NCBI GenBank assembly: GCA_947383695.1
Contig: OX376642.1
Span: 310,001-374,000, forward strand
Reading direction: 5' to 3'
DNA length: 64,000 bases
Source of the DNA: Actinomycetes bacterium
GTDB lineage: Bacteria > Actinomycetota > Actinomycetes > Nanopelagicales > Nanopelagicaceae
Shown: piece by piece, positions 1 to 9,012 of the stretch
Layout of the letters: every line of letters starts with the position of its first letter
Position numbering within the stretch: the first letter of the stretch is position 1
The notes under the pieces: model-generated
What the model saw: only the letters and a program-made list of their open reading frames with translations
The model's database searches: none
What the model was told of the DNA's origin: nothing
Program-made: the position numbers and the translations under genes

Positions 1-126
1 TACCCATCCATCAGATGCCTCGCGAGCTTGTTCAACGACACTGGCAACCTCCTTAGGAGTCATGATCGGATAGCGACCAACAACCTCGCCGGTAGAAGGA
101 TTAAAGGAGTTAAAGGTTTTTGACAT
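1..126 (-). CDS. Aldehyde dehydrogenase, N-terminal fragment (cut by window edge)
   Basis: Reading the minus strand from the ATG at 126, 42 codons stay open to the window edge. The peptide begins MSKTFNSFNPSTGEVVGRYP and continues with a helix ending in ASDGWV. The 'NPSTGEVVG' strand followed by a helix full of E, A and R is the usual start of NAD(P)+-dependent aldehyde dehydrogenases, such as the succinate-semialdehyde or betaine-aldehyde type. The catalytic Cys and Glu lie outside the window, so neither substrate nor function can be confirmed. It is transcribed divergently from the hydrolase at 165, with 38 bases between the starts. Confidence 0.72.
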   Translation of the reverse strand, partial: MSKTFNSFNPSTGEVVGRYPIMTPKEVASVVEQAREASDGWV

Positions 127-151
127 GTCATAAAGCCTAGTCGTGTATCGA

Positions 152-157
152 TAGGAT
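152..157 (+). promoter_or_regulatory. Putative -10 box of a leaderless promoter for the hydrolase at 165
   Basis: TAGGAT ends 7 bases before the ATG at 165, and no Shine-Dalgarno sequence lies in between. That spacing would put the transcription start on the start codon, a layout common in Actinobacteria. No strong -35 is seen. This is inferred from spacing only. Confidence 0.45.
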
Positions 158-164
158 TTGAAGT

Positions 165-875
165 ATGAGTCAGACGGTTCGCCCAAGCAGTGTCTTTGAT
201 GCGGTGCGAACCCCCTTTCATCTTTTGACTGAAGATGGCATCGACTTAATCGGTGAAGTTGCCGCACCAATTAACGGTTCTAAGGGTGCGATTCTGTGCT
301 TGCATCCGCTGCCAACAGCAGGCGGAATGATGGATAGTCATGTGTATAAAAAAGCTGCAAACCGGCTACCTGCAATGGCTGGAATAACTATTGTTCGTTT
401 CAATACCCGTGGAACAACAAGTGAAGCAGGAACCAGTGCCGGAGAGTTTGATAATGGAAACACTGAACGTTTTGATGTTGAAGCAATGTTGCGTTACTGC
501 TTTGATGATTTGAAGTTAGAGAATGTGTGGGTTACTGGATGGTCCTTTGGCACAGATCTTGCCTTACAGCATGCAAAGGATCCTCGTCATAAAGGTTTAA
601 TTCTCTTGAGCCCGCCGCTTCGCACTACAACAAATGAACAGCTTGAGTATTGGAATTCAGACCCTCGACCAATAACCGCATTGGTTCCAGAACTTGATGA
701 TTATTTACAACCAGAGGCAGCACGTGAAAGATTTGCAATCGTTCCAAAGATAAAGATAATTGCTGTCGATGAGGCAAAGCATTTGTGGCTTGGAGAACCA
801 TCAGTCCACAGAGTTCTTTCGGAGATCACATCAATCGTTACGGGCGTAGCTACAACCCTTCCGCTTGAGTTTTAA
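165..875 (+). CDS. Alpha/beta hydrolase
   Basis: A 236-residue cytoplasmic protein with the alpha/beta hydrolase fold. The nucleophile elbow is GWSFG (GxSxG) near residue 127, the oxyanion region is LCLHPLP near residue 46, an acidic residue follows in PELDD, and the probable catalytic His is in AKHLWLGE near the C terminus. Substrate unknown; the family covers esterases and small lipase-like enzymes. No signal peptide. Its 3' end overlaps by 4 bases the end of the convergent permease gene at 872-1999. It is probably expressed as a single gene from the leaderless promoter just upstream. Confidence 0.8.
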   Translation: MSQTVRPSSVFDAVRTPFHLLTEDGIDLIGEVAAPINGSKGAILCLHPLPTAGGMMDSHVYKKAANRLPAMAGITIVRFNTRGTTSEAGTSAGEFDNGNTERFDVEAMLRYCFDDLKLENVWVTGWSFGTDLALQHAKDPRHKGLILLSPPLRTTTNEQLEYWNSDPRPITALVPELDDYLQPEAARERFAIVPKIKIIAVDEAKHLWLGEPSVHRVLSEITSIVTGVATTLPLEF

Positions 876-1999
876 GCGTTATTTGCTCGAGGAATTACAA
901 CTTCATCGAGAATCAAAATAATTGAGGCAGCTACTGGTACGGCTAACAAACCGCCCACTAAACCCAGAAGAGATGAGCCGATTAGGGCCGCAATAATTGT
1001 GACAGCACCCGGAACAGAAAGTGTGCGCTTCATGATGCGTGGAGTCACAACATAATTTTCTACTTGTACATAAACAACATATGCAACAAATGCAATTAAG
1101 CCGATAACCCATGATTGTGTGAGCGCAATCAAGGTGAAAATTCCACATCCTATGAAGTGGCCAATCAGAGGAATTAACGCCGCAACTAAGACAAACATTC
1201 CGATTGCAATCGGAGAAGGCAGGCCCAGAATCGTAGAGAGAATAGTTACAAACAAGGCCGCCATAGCTGCGATCAAAATCTGGCTTCCCACGAAAGAGCC
1301 TACGCGAGCAATAACAGCATGAGTTAAAAGCCCAACACGATCACGACGGCTAGCTGGAACTAAAGAAAGACCAAGGTTGATCGCTTGTGGAAGTGAGGTG
1401 ATGAAGTAAAGAGTTAACACCAAAATTGTAAGGGCGGTAAAGAACCCTGAAAGAACAGATTTTCCAACTCCGATGACTCCGCCAAATGTAGAAATCAACA
1501 AGGTTCCATCTGAGGTAATGGACTTCAAGCGAGTTTGCAAAGTATCAATTAAGCCGTATTGAGTATTGAGTTGCTTGATTGTTTCATTTTTCATCAAATC
1601 CTGAAGCAACTGTGGTGCATTCTCAATGAGATGAGTACCTTGGCTTATCACTGGTGGGATCACAACGAAGGAAAAGAAAATAACAAAGAGAATTACCGAT
1701 GAGAAAATAACGGTAACTGCAGCATTACGAGACAAATTACGTTTTCTTAGCGCTTCGACAGCAGGGTTCAAACCAGTAGCAAGGAACAATGCGATCAAAA
1801 TCAATACAAAGATCTGACTTACGCTAGCCAGTGCACGCATGAGCACGATCGCTGTGAGCGCACCCAACGTTGCAATAAACCCAAAGTAGAAGGGATGAGA
1901 TCGGTTGATCGGAGCGCCTAACGTTCCATAATCTGCAGCGATCTTCTCTGCCTTCGGTGATCGAGTAGTTGCCTTCTTGATGCGCGCTGTAATAGCCAT
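872..1999 (-). CDS. AI-2E family (PerM/UPF0118) transporter
   Basis: A 375-residue integral membrane protein. After a basic N-terminal tail of about 30 residues come paired hydrophobic helices at about 38-75, a helix near 95-118 ending in VVIPPVI, a soluble amphipathic segment at about 120-160 and several helices to the C terminus. This is the characteristic AI-2E/PerM layout with a central extracytoplasmic domain. Family members have been linked to autoinducer-2 export, Na+/H+ exchange and general efflux, so the substrate cannot be named. It converges with the hydrolase at 165-875 and overlaps it by 4 bases. Confidence 0.85.
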   Translation of the reverse strand: MAITARIKKATTRSPKAEKIAADYGTLGAPINRSHPFYFGFIATLGALTAIVLMRALASVSQIFVLILIALFLATGLNPAVEALRKRNLSRNAAVTVIFSSVILFVIFFSFVVIPPVISQGTHLIENAPQLLQDLMKNETIKQLNTQYGLIDTLQTRLKSITSDGTLLISTFGGVIGVGKSVLSGFFTALTILVLTLYFITSLPQAINLGLSLVPASRRDRVGLLTHAVIARVGSFVGSQILIAAMAALFVTILSTILGLPSPIAIGMFVLVAALIPLIGHFIGCGIFTLIALTQSWVIGLIAFVAYVVYVQVENYVVTPRIMKRTLSVPGAVTIIAALIGSSLLGLVGGLLAVPVAASIILILDEVVIPRANNA

Positions 2000-2083
2000 A
2001 GGGACATTCTAAAGTGAATAGATCACTCTTATTGAGACGTGGTGTTCATGTTCCTGACACATTTATACGAGAGAATACCGACT

Positions 2084-3310
2084 ATGGCGTTACGCATTAC
2101 CGGCTTAGGCGAGGAGATCGCAGCTGTTACTGGCCTGCCCTGGCATCTGCCCCTTGAAGAGTGGCCTGAAGATCCAGCCCTTGCGGAAAAACGCGGTATT
2201 TCTCGACATGTTGTGCGCCTAGTGCGTGCAAGCAATGATCCCGACGCCGAGGTTTATGCGGTTAAAGAGACGGTGTCAGAGTTTGCAAATCGCGAGTACA
2301 AGATTTTGCGCGAATTGACTCATCTCAATGCTCCTTGTGTTGAACAAGTAGCGGTGGTTGAAGGACGCACCGATGCAAATGGCGAAGAGCTTCCATGTGC
2401 AATCGTTACTCGATTCTTGCCCTACTCATTGCCTTATCGAGTGCTCTTATCGGGTGCCGTTACCGCTCATGAGATTACAACCATGGCAAGTGCGTTAGCG
2501 CTCTTATTGGTCAGATTGCACCTTTTGGGTTTTTGGTGGGGAGATTGTTCACTTTCAAATACCTTGTTCCGTCGCGATGCAGAGGGCTTTGCCGCCTACC
2601 TTGTTGATGCTGAAACTGGTGAGTTTCAGAAAACCCTCAGTGATGGTCAACGCGAACATGATTTAGAAATTGTGCACTTCAATGTTGCTGCAGAGCTCGA
2701 AGATCTTGCATTGTCTGGAGTTTTGTATCCAGGCATGGAGCCGGTACGTGCATCGGAAGCGGTTATCCGTCGCTATCGTCGCATCTGGGCGGCACTCAAG
2801 GAAAGACAGTTATTAGATCCAAAGGATCGTCACGCTGTTGAACGTGCGATGCGCCAGCTACATGATCTTGGATTTGCTGTTGAAGAGGTAGCGATCACCA
2901 TCGATGGTGACACCCAAATGATCTCTTTCCAACCAAAGTTAGTTGCAGCTGGTTATCACACTCAGCGTCTGCGAGATTTAACAGGACTAGATGCAGAAGA
3001 GTTACAAGCTAAACGTTTACTTGCATCCTTTGATCGTTACAACGCACGCGAAAACAAATTAGGTTTAAGTATTCAAGAGATGGCAAAGAAATGGATCGCA
3101 GAGGTATTTGAGCCAGTCATAAGTAGAGTCCCGGATCACATGAGAGGTCGCGTGGAACGCGCACAGATGTTCCATGAAATCCTTGAAAATCGCTGGTATT
3201 TGAGTGAAAAAGCAGGGTATGACGTTGGGTTAGATGAGGCTACAGACAATTACTGTGCCGAAATCCTGCCGCTTCGCCGCGACTCAGGCGTCGACATAGT
3301 TGTTGAATAG
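2084..3310 (+). CDS. DUF4032 domain protein with kinase-like N-terminal half
   Basis: A 408-residue soluble protein. The N terminus MALRITGLGEEI, the LPWHLPLEEWPED segment, the WWGDCSLSNTLFRRD motif near residue 165 and the LVDAETGEF strand resemble DUF4032 proteins, which share an atypical kinase (Kdo kinase/WaaP-like) fold. In such folds a D/N pair like that in GDCSLSNTL and the later D of LVDAE would be catalytic and metal-binding; this is inference. In-frame GTG/ATG codons at 2039 and 2048 would extend it, but homology to the family starts at MALR, so 2084 is preferred. It is followed 13 bases later by the thioredoxin-like gene, suggesting an operon. Confidence 0.75.
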   Translation: MALRITGLGEEIAAVTGLPWHLPLEEWPEDPALAEKRGISRHVVRLVRASNDPDAEVYAVKETVSEFANREYKILRELTHLNAPCVEQVAVVEGRTDANGEELPCAIVTRFLPYSLPYRVLLSGAVTAHEITTMASALALLLVRLHLLGFWWGDCSLSNTLFRRDAEGFAAYLVDAETGEFQKTLSDGQREHDLEIVHFNVAAELEDLALSGVLYPGMEPVRASEAVIRRYRRIWAALKERQLLDPKDRHAVERAMRQLHDLGFAVEEVAITIDGDTQMISFQPKLVAAGYHTQRLRDLTGLDAEELQAKRLLASFDRYNARENKLGLSIQEMAKKWIAEVFEPVISRVPDHMRGRVERAQMFHEILENRWYLSEKAGYDVGLDEATDNYCAEILPLRRDSGVDIVVE

Positions 3311-3323
3311 ATAGGATGGCAAC

Positions 3324-4184
3324 ATGAGCTTGCCACCTAACTTCGGTCAAGCCTTTGATTTAAGTTCTTTGACTAAGCCAAAGGTAGATCCATCGATTCC
3401 GCTGCCTGGAATTGAAGTATCTGTCGAAAACTTAAGTAGTGACATTCTTCCGTTATCTCTTGTACGTCCCGTAATAGTTTTGATGTGGTCTGCGCGATCT
3501 CCAGAATCTGTAGAGATGGTCAAGGTTCTCGGAAAACTCGAAGTAGATTACAAAGCAGCCTTTTCACTTGCACGTGTTGATATCGAAGCCCATCCTCAAG
3601 TGGCACAAGCATTTCAAACCAAATCAATTCCTTATGCGGTAGCAATTATTGCCGAACAAATGGTTCCATTATTTGAACAGGCGTATCCTGAAGCACAAGT
3701 GAAGATGGTTATCGATAAGGTCATCGCACTTGCAGCTGAACAAGGTGTTGGTGAAGCCCCTGTTGAACAGATGGAAGCAGAAGAGATCGAAGCTATGGAA
3801 GCGCTCGAGTCTGGTAATTACATCGCTGCCGAGGCTGCGTACAAGAAGTGGCTCTCACGCAAACCAGCTGAAAACCTTGCGAAGTTAGGTTTGGCGCAGA
3901 CGCAGTTGTTAATGCGTACCGAAGGACTAGAACTCAACGCTGTTATTGATGAGTCCACTAAGAACCCAACTGATATTGATCTACAGTTGAAAGCGGCAGA
4001 TGTCGAAATAGTTAATGGTGGGGTAGAGGCAGCCTTTACCCGTTTGCTGCATGCTATTCGTGCAACATCGGGGGATGATCGCGCAAAGGTGAAAGATCAT
4101 CTGCTCAATCTCTTTGCATTAGTTGACCAAGGTGACCCACGTTTGGTGGCGGCTCGTAAAGAGCTAGCCAGTGCGTTGTTTTAA
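3324..4184 (+). CDS. Thioredoxin-fold/TPR co-chaperone-like protein (YbbN/CnoX family) without redox CxxC
   Basis: A 286-residue cytoplasmic protein. Residues about 30-125 form a thioredoxin-like domain (VIVLMWSARSPESVEMV, then a cis-Pro-type KSIPYAVAI segment). Residues about 140-285 are alpha-helical TPR-like repeats, beginning EIEAMEALESGNYIAAEAAY. This is the architecture of YbbN/CnoX, which holds chlorine- or stress-damaged proteins for the chaperones. The position of the CxxC active site reads RSPES, so it cannot work as a dithiol oxidoreductase; some YbbN proteins also lack the motif. A Shine-Dalgarno-like AGGATGG precedes the ATG. Its TAA overlaps the ATG of the MFS gene by one base. 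Confidence 0.82.
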   Translation: MSLPPNFGQAFDLSSLTKPKVDPSIPLPGIEVSVENLSSDILPLSLVRPVIVLMWSARSPESVEMVKVLGKLEVDYKAAFSLARVDIEAHPQVAQAFQTKSIPYAVAIIAEQMVPLFEQAYPEAQVKMVIDKVIALAAEQGVGEAPVEQMEAEEIEAMEALESGNYIAAEAAYKKWLSRKPAENLAKLGLAQTQLLMRTEGLELNAVIDESTKNPTDIDLQLKAADVEIVNGGVEAAFTRLLHAIRATSGDDRAKVKDHLLNLFALVDQGDPRLVAARKELASALF

Positions 4185-5368
4185 TGAAAACTCTAGGCAC
4201 AGATAGAGAAATTAACCTTCTTAAGACCCTCTTTTTCCTTTTTGGAATTCAGATTATGTCCTGGGTCCCACGCTTTCCAGAGGTAAAGGCAAATCTTCAG
4301 CTTTCAAATGGCCAATTTGGCTCACTTCTAAGTCTAGGTTCTATTGGAAATCTGACATCACTTTTGATTATTGGACACCTGGTTCATAAGTTTGGTGCTC
4401 GACAAATTATGCAGATTGCAGCACTTACTATGGCTGTGAGTTTGAGCTACTTAACTCACAGCACATCTAGTTTGCTCTTCTTCATATTCATTGTTTTGCA
4501 GGGTGCATCGATCTCTGCTTTTCATATCTGCATTAACTCTCAAGGGTTTCACTTTCAAGATAGAACAAAACGCCAAGTAGTTACCCTGCTTAGCGGTTTC
4601 TGGAGTAGCGGAGCTCTCATCACGTCAATCCTTGCCGGACTCATGGTGGATCGTGTTGAACTTGGAACTTACTCAAACTTCTTAGCGGTTATTTGTTTGA
4701 TAGCGATGTTGTACATCATCAACGAGTTAGCCCCTAATTTAGTCAAGGCTAATACAAACCCTGATTCAGATCATCGGGCGCGAGATATTTTCAAAGGATT
4801 CAAGATCGATGGATTGGTATCCGGCGGACTTCTGTGTGCAATTATGTTGGAGTTTGCGATTGGCGACTGGGCTGCAATCTTTGTAAAAGAGGACATGGGC
4901 ATTAAAGGTGGAATAAACACCCTGCCTTACATCTTGTTTACAGTTGCCATGATTGCGGGCCGTTTAAACCTGCATAAACTTCTAAATCATTACTCAATTC
5001 ACAATTTAGCGGTGAAGGCTTCTTTGATCTCAGGAATTTCATTTATTGCCGGAATTCTTGGAGTTACTGTTACTGGCACATCAAATAAAACCCTAGTAAT
5101 TGTGATCCTTTCAATCAGCTTCACAATCGCAGGTCTTGGCTCCTCATTCTTGGGCCCATCGGTCATGAACGCGGCAAATACACGCTCCAAGTTCCCTTCT
5201 AGTGTCGTTATTGGCCAGATAGGTGTCATCAATATTTCATTGGTATTTGTTGTCCGCTGGGTCATTGCCTGGACTGCGCAAGCAACTTCCTTGACCTTTG
5301 CATTACTTATTCCAGCGGTTATGTTGTTAACCGTTCCTTACTTTGCAAAGATCTTTAAGAACGCTTAA
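4184..5368 (+). CDS. MFS transporter
   Basis: A 394-residue protein with about 12 hydrophobic helices in two halves. The loop between helices 2 and 3 reads GHLVHKFGARQIMQ, close to the MFS G-x-x-x-D-R-x-G-R signature, and the N-terminal half carries PRFPEVKANL typical of the FucP/YbjJ-like branch. The substrate is unknown. Its start codon overlaps the stop of the upstream thioredoxin-like gene (TAATG), indicating co-transcription and translational coupling. Its 3' end overlaps the convergent glgB gene by 14 bases. Confidence 0.85.
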   Translation: MKTLGTDREINLLKTLFFLFGIQIMSWVPRFPEVKANLQLSNGQFGSLLSLGSIGNLTSLLIIGHLVHKFGARQIMQIAALTMAVSLSYLTHSTSSLLFFIFIVLQGASISAFHICINSQGFHFQDRTKRQVVTLLSGFWSSGALITSILAGLMVDRVELGTYSNFLAVICLIAMLYIINELAPNLVKANTNPDSDHRARDIFKGFKIDGLVSGGLLCAIMLEFAIGDWAAIFVKEDMGIKGGINTLPYILFTVAMIAGRLNLHKLLNHYSIHNLAVKASLISGISFIAGILGVTVTGTSNKTLVIVILSISFTIAGLGSSFLGPSVMNAANTRSKFPSSVVIGQIGVINISLVFVVRWVIAWTAQATSLTFALLIPAVMLLTVPYFAKIFKNA

Positions 5369-7274
5369 ACCAGATCGTTGCTAGTGGCGGAATCCGCACA
5401 GATGCAATTTGAGAAGCTCCAACAATTACAGGCTCATTGCTTACGCCGCTTCCACCAAAGCTAACATCATCGGTGTTGAGCACCTCAGTCCAAATTCCTG
5501 CATTTGGAAATGGAAGTTGGTAATTCTCGTGGGGGACTGGTGAAAAGTTGGTAATGCTTACAAGGGCTGATGCGTAGTCATCCCAACGGGCAAAGGCAAC
5601 AACATTTGCCGCTCCATCATTTCCCACCAACCAGGTGAATCCTTCAGGGTTTGTATCTTTCTCCCACAAGGCAGCGGTTGCTTTATAAACAGCGTTGAGT
5701 TCAGCAACGGTTTTTTGAACACCTTGGTGTTCTGCATACTCAGTTAAATACCACTGCAAACCAGCGCTTTCATTCCACTCATCATTTTGTGCAAACTCAC
5801 TACCCATAAAAAGCAGTTTCTTACCTGGATGTGCCCACATAAATCCATATAGCGCTCTTAGGGTTGCAAGCTTTTGCCAGCGATCTCCAGGGAACTTATT
5901 TACTAGTTGGCCTTTTCCATGCACAACCTCATCATGGGATAGCGGAAGCATGAAGTTCTCACTCCAGGCATACAAAATCGAGAAAGTAATTTCATTGTGG
6001 TGATACACGCGATGGATTGGTTCATGCGACAAGTACTGCAAAGTGTCATGCATCCAACCCATATTCCATTTAAAGCCAAAGCCAAGTCCACCGCCGGATG
6101 TGTCACCGGTAACGCCAGACCAAGCGGTTGATTCTTCAGCGATCATCATGATGCCGGGATGGGTTTTATAAGCGGTAGAAGTGGCTTCTTGAAGCAGTTG
6201 AACCGCTTCTAAGTTTTCACGGCCGCCATGCTTATTGGGCAACCATTCGCCTTCTTCGCGCGAATAATCCAAGTACAGCATCGATGCAACCGCATCCACA
6301 CGTAAACCATCGATATGAAACTCTGTTAACCAGTACAAAGCGCTAGCTACAAGAAAGTTTCGAACCTCATTGCGGCCAAAGTTAAAGATCAGGGTTCCCC
6401 AATCAGGGTGTTCACCTAAACGTGGATCTGCATGTTCATACAACGCGGTTCCATCAAACTTTGCCAATGCCCATTCATCCTTTGGAAAGTGAGCTGGCAC
6501 CCAATCCAAAATAACTCCGATACCTGCGTTATGTAGGGCATCAACTAAAAACTTAAACTCATCGGGTGAGCCAAAGCGAGATGTTGGAGCAAAGAAAGAA
6601 GTAACTTGATATCCCCACGATGGTCCGTATGGGTGTTCTGTAACCGGCAAGAACTCAACATGTGTGAAACCTTGTTGCTGAATGTAGTCAACTAATTCGG
6701 TAGCAAGCTCTGTATAACTTAAACCAATCTTCCAAGAACCTAGGTGAACTTCATACACCGATACCGCTGAGCGCCACGATTGAAATTGTGATCGTTGCTC
6801 AATCCACAAACCATCATTCCATTGGTATTGGGACTCTTCGACTACCGATGCTGTTAAAGGTGGAATCTCCGTTGCGCGTGCCATGGGATCTGCATGATCT
6901 ACCCAGCGACCATCAATTCCACAGACTGCAAACTTATATTTAGTTCCGGCGCAGATATCGGCGACAAAGATCTCCCAGATACCTGAAGATCCGATGCGAT
7001 GCATTTGATGTGAGTTGCGATCCCAGTAATTGTGATCACCAATCAATGAAACCGCTTGTGCGTTAGGTGCCCATACTGAAAAAGCTGTGCCTAGCAATGC
7101 TCCCGAAGCATCTCTCTTTACCTGCGCTCCAAGTGCCTTCCAAAGCTGTTCATGGCGTCCTTCAGCGATTAAGTACAGATCCAGCTCGCCTAAGGATGAA
7201 TGTGGGTTAAGAAATGAGGCAGGCTGATGGTTGTTCTCGCCCTGACCCTTAAAGAACTTAGAAAATACGCCCAC
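5355..7274 (-). CDS. glgB: 1,4-alpha-glucan branching enzyme
   Basis: A 639-residue GH13 enzyme that introduces alpha-1,6 branches into alpha-glucan. Residues about 40-140 are a CBM48 domain (GTAFSVWAPNAQAVSLIGD). The catalytic barrel follows with HVEFLPVTEHPYGPSWGYQ, the nucleophile region GLRVDAVASMLY, the acid/base MIAEEST and the transition-state stabiliser PLSHDEVVHG. A C-terminal beta domain ends the chain. It is shorter than the ~730-residue enzymes because the extra N-terminal N1 module is absent. It is one base downstream of glgE on the same strand, fitting the maltose-1-phosphate pathway in which GlgE elongates and GlgB branches. Confidence 0.95.
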   Translation of the reverse strand: MGVFSKFFKGQGENNHQPASFLNPHSSLGELDLYLIAEGRHEQLWKALGAQVKRDASGALLGTAFSVWAPNAQAVSLIGDHNYWDRNSHQMHRIGSSGIWEIFVADICAGTKYKFAVCGIDGRWVDHADPMARATEIPPLTASVVEESQYQWNDGLWIEQRSQFQSWRSAVSVYEVHLGSWKIGLSYTELATELVDYIQQQGFTHVEFLPVTEHPYGPSWGYQVTSFFAPTSRFGSPDEFKFLVDALHNAGIGVILDWVPAHFPKDEWALAKFDGTALYEHADPRLGEHPDWGTLIFNFGRNEVRNFLVASALYWLTEFHIDGLRVDAVASMLYLDYSREEGEWLPNKHGGRENLEAVQLLQEATSTAYKTHPGIMMIAEESTAWSGVTGDTSGGGLGFGFKWNMGWMHDTLQYLSHEPIHRVYHHNEITFSILYAWSENFMLPLSHDEVVHGKGQLVNKFPGDRWQKLATLRALYGFMWAHPGKKLLFMGSEFAQNDEWNESAGLQWYLTEYAEHQGVQKTVAELNAVYKATAALWEKDTNPEGFTWLVGNDGAANVVAFARWDDYASALVSITNFSPVPHENYQLPFPNAGIWTEVLNTDDVSFGGSGVSNEPVIVGASQIASVRIPPLATIWFKRS

Positions 7275-7275
7275 G

Positions 7276-9012
7276 TTAGATCTTTACCGAAACAATATGA
7301 GCAACTTTTCCAACGGGACGTGTTGGATTGAGAGAAACATATGTGTGTGGACTCCAGGTCATGGTGGAGTTATCTAGTAAATCCTTTACCTCGAACTCAT
7401 TAGCATTAAAGCCGAGAGCCTCCGTATTCCAATGAACCGTTGTTCCTTGGGCAAAACTTGGATCAAGGTTCACAACAACCAACACTAGATCTTTGCCTTC
7501 ACGCTTTGAGTACGCGATGATCGCATCAGAATCGGTCTCATGGAAAGTTAGATTACGTAAACGCTGCAGAGCCGGGTGTGCTTTACGAATTGCATTGAGT
7601 TGAGCGATAAATGGAGCAAGTGTTAAACCCTTCTTACCGGCACCTTCCCAGTCACGAACTTTAATCTCGTACTTTTCAGAATCCATGTACTCCTCGCCAC
7701 CTTCTTTGAAGGCGCGATGTTCATACAATTCATAACCGGCATACATTCCCCATGAAGGAGTAAGTGTTGAAGCAAGAACGGCTCGTAGTGCAAACATTGC
7801 AGGGTTGCCATCTTGTAAATGGAATGGATTGATATCTGGAGTATTGACCCAGAAGTTTGGGCGGAAGAATGCGCTGGTTGATTGTGCTACTTCGCGACCG
7901 TATTCAGTTAACTCCCACTTGCTTGTACGCCACGTAAAGTATGTGTAGGACTGGTGGAATCCAGCTTTGCCTAATGCGTGCATCATCGCAGGACGGGTAA
8001 ATGCTTCCGCTAAGAAAACGACCTCTGGGCTTTCTTTGTACACAATTGCCAATATGTCCTGCCAGAAGTGGACTGGCTTGGTATGTGGGTTATCAACGCG
8101 GAAGATCTTTACTCCCTTTGAAACCCACAGACGAATAATTCGCAGGACCTCGTTACGTATGCCCTCGTAATCATCATCAAAGTTAATAGGGTAAATATCT
8201 TGATACTTCTTGGGAGGATTTTCAGCGTATGCGATCGTTCCATCGGCGCGCTTGTTAAACCATTCAGGGTTGCTCTTTACCCAAGGATGATCAGGTGAGG
8301 TTTGAAGCGCTAAGTCCATTGCAACTTCAAGGCCTTGCTTTCCTGCAGCCTTAACAAAATCCTCAAAATCCTTCATCGTTCCAAGTGCTGGGTTGATCGC
8401 ATCATGTCCACCATCAGAGTTACCGATCGCCCACGGAACACCACAGTCATCAGCTTTCGCATCCAAGGTGTTGTTCTTACCTTTGCGGTGAGCAATTCCG
8501 ATTGGATGCACCGGTGGCAGGTACAAAACATCAAATCCCATTGCAGCTACACCAGCTAAACGTTTTGTGGCTGTTGCAAATGTTCCACTTACTACTGAAC
8601 CATCTGGATTTCTAATTGCGCCTTCGCTGCGAGGAAAAAACTCATACCAAGATCCAACTAAAGCGCGATCTCGATCGGCACGTACAGGATACTTTTCAGA
8701 TTCTCCCGTGACGGTTCGGTAGGTAGATGTACTTGATGCCTTGATGACAAAGTAGAAATCACCTTCAGCGGGAACTGTGAACTGACCTTCGTATCTGTCG
8801 GTTCCGGGCCAGCGTTGAATAAGTGGCTGACAATCAACCATCTTCTCTTTCGCGTTATATAAACAAACCTCTGCAGTAAGTGTTTCGTGACCTTCAATGA
8901 TGATTGTTGCTGAGACCGGGATACTCTCTTTTGCGATCGCCTTTACCGCAACAAATTCTCCCCCGAAGAAAACCGCGGGGGAGATATCTGTGATTGGAAT
9001 TCTAGAGATCAA
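7276..9012 (-). CDS. glgE: Alpha-1,4-glucan:maltose-1-phosphate maltosyltransferase
   Basis: A 578-residue GH13_3 enzyme that transfers maltosyl units from maltose-1-phosphate to alpha-glucan. Residues about 1-105 form the N-terminal beta domain; the catalytic barrel begins at [12 protein letters not shown]. The nucleophile Asp sits in [10 protein letters not shown], the acid/base Glu in FLAEAFTRP, and [11 protein letters not shown] is a further family motif. Mycobacterial and Streptomyces GlgE have about 670-700 residues. Here the beta domain runs almost directly into the barrel, so the helical domain S appears to be missing or greatly reduced. Its start overlaps the end of aceE by 4 bases. 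Confidence 0.93.
   Translation of the reverse strand: MISRIPITDISPAVFFGGEFVAVKAIAKESIPVSATIIIEGHETLTAEVCLYNAKEKMVDCQPLIQRWPGTDRYEGQFTVPAEGDFYFVIKASSTSTYRTVTGESEKYPVRADRDRALVGSWYEFFPRSEGAIRNPDGSVVSGTFATATKRLAGVAAMGFDVLYLPPVHPIGIAHRKGKNNTLDAKADDCGVPWAIGNSDGGHDAINPALGTMKDFEDFVKAAGKQGLEVAMDLALQTSPDHPWVKSNPEWFNKRADGTIAYAENPPKKYQDIYPINFDDDYEGIRNEVLRIIRLWVSKGVKIFRVDNPHTKPVHFWQDILAIVYKESPEVVFLAEAFTRPAMMHALGKAGFHQSYTYFTWRTSKWELTEYGREVAQSTSAFFRPNFWVNTPDINPFHLQDGNPAMFALRAVLASTLTPSWGMYAGYELYEHRAFKEGGEEYMDSEKYEIKVRDWEGAGKKGLTLAPFIAQLNAIRKAHPALQRLRNLTFHETDSDAIIAYSKREGKDLVLVVVNLDPSFAQGTTVHWNTEALGFNANEFEVKDLLDNSTMTWSPHTYVSLNPTRPVGKVAHIVSVKI

Noticed and set aside
2039-2083. N-terminal extension of the DUF4032 gene from GTG 2039 or ATG 2048
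   Set aside because: The added residues (MVFMFLTHLYERIPT) do not fit the family and homology begins at MALR.
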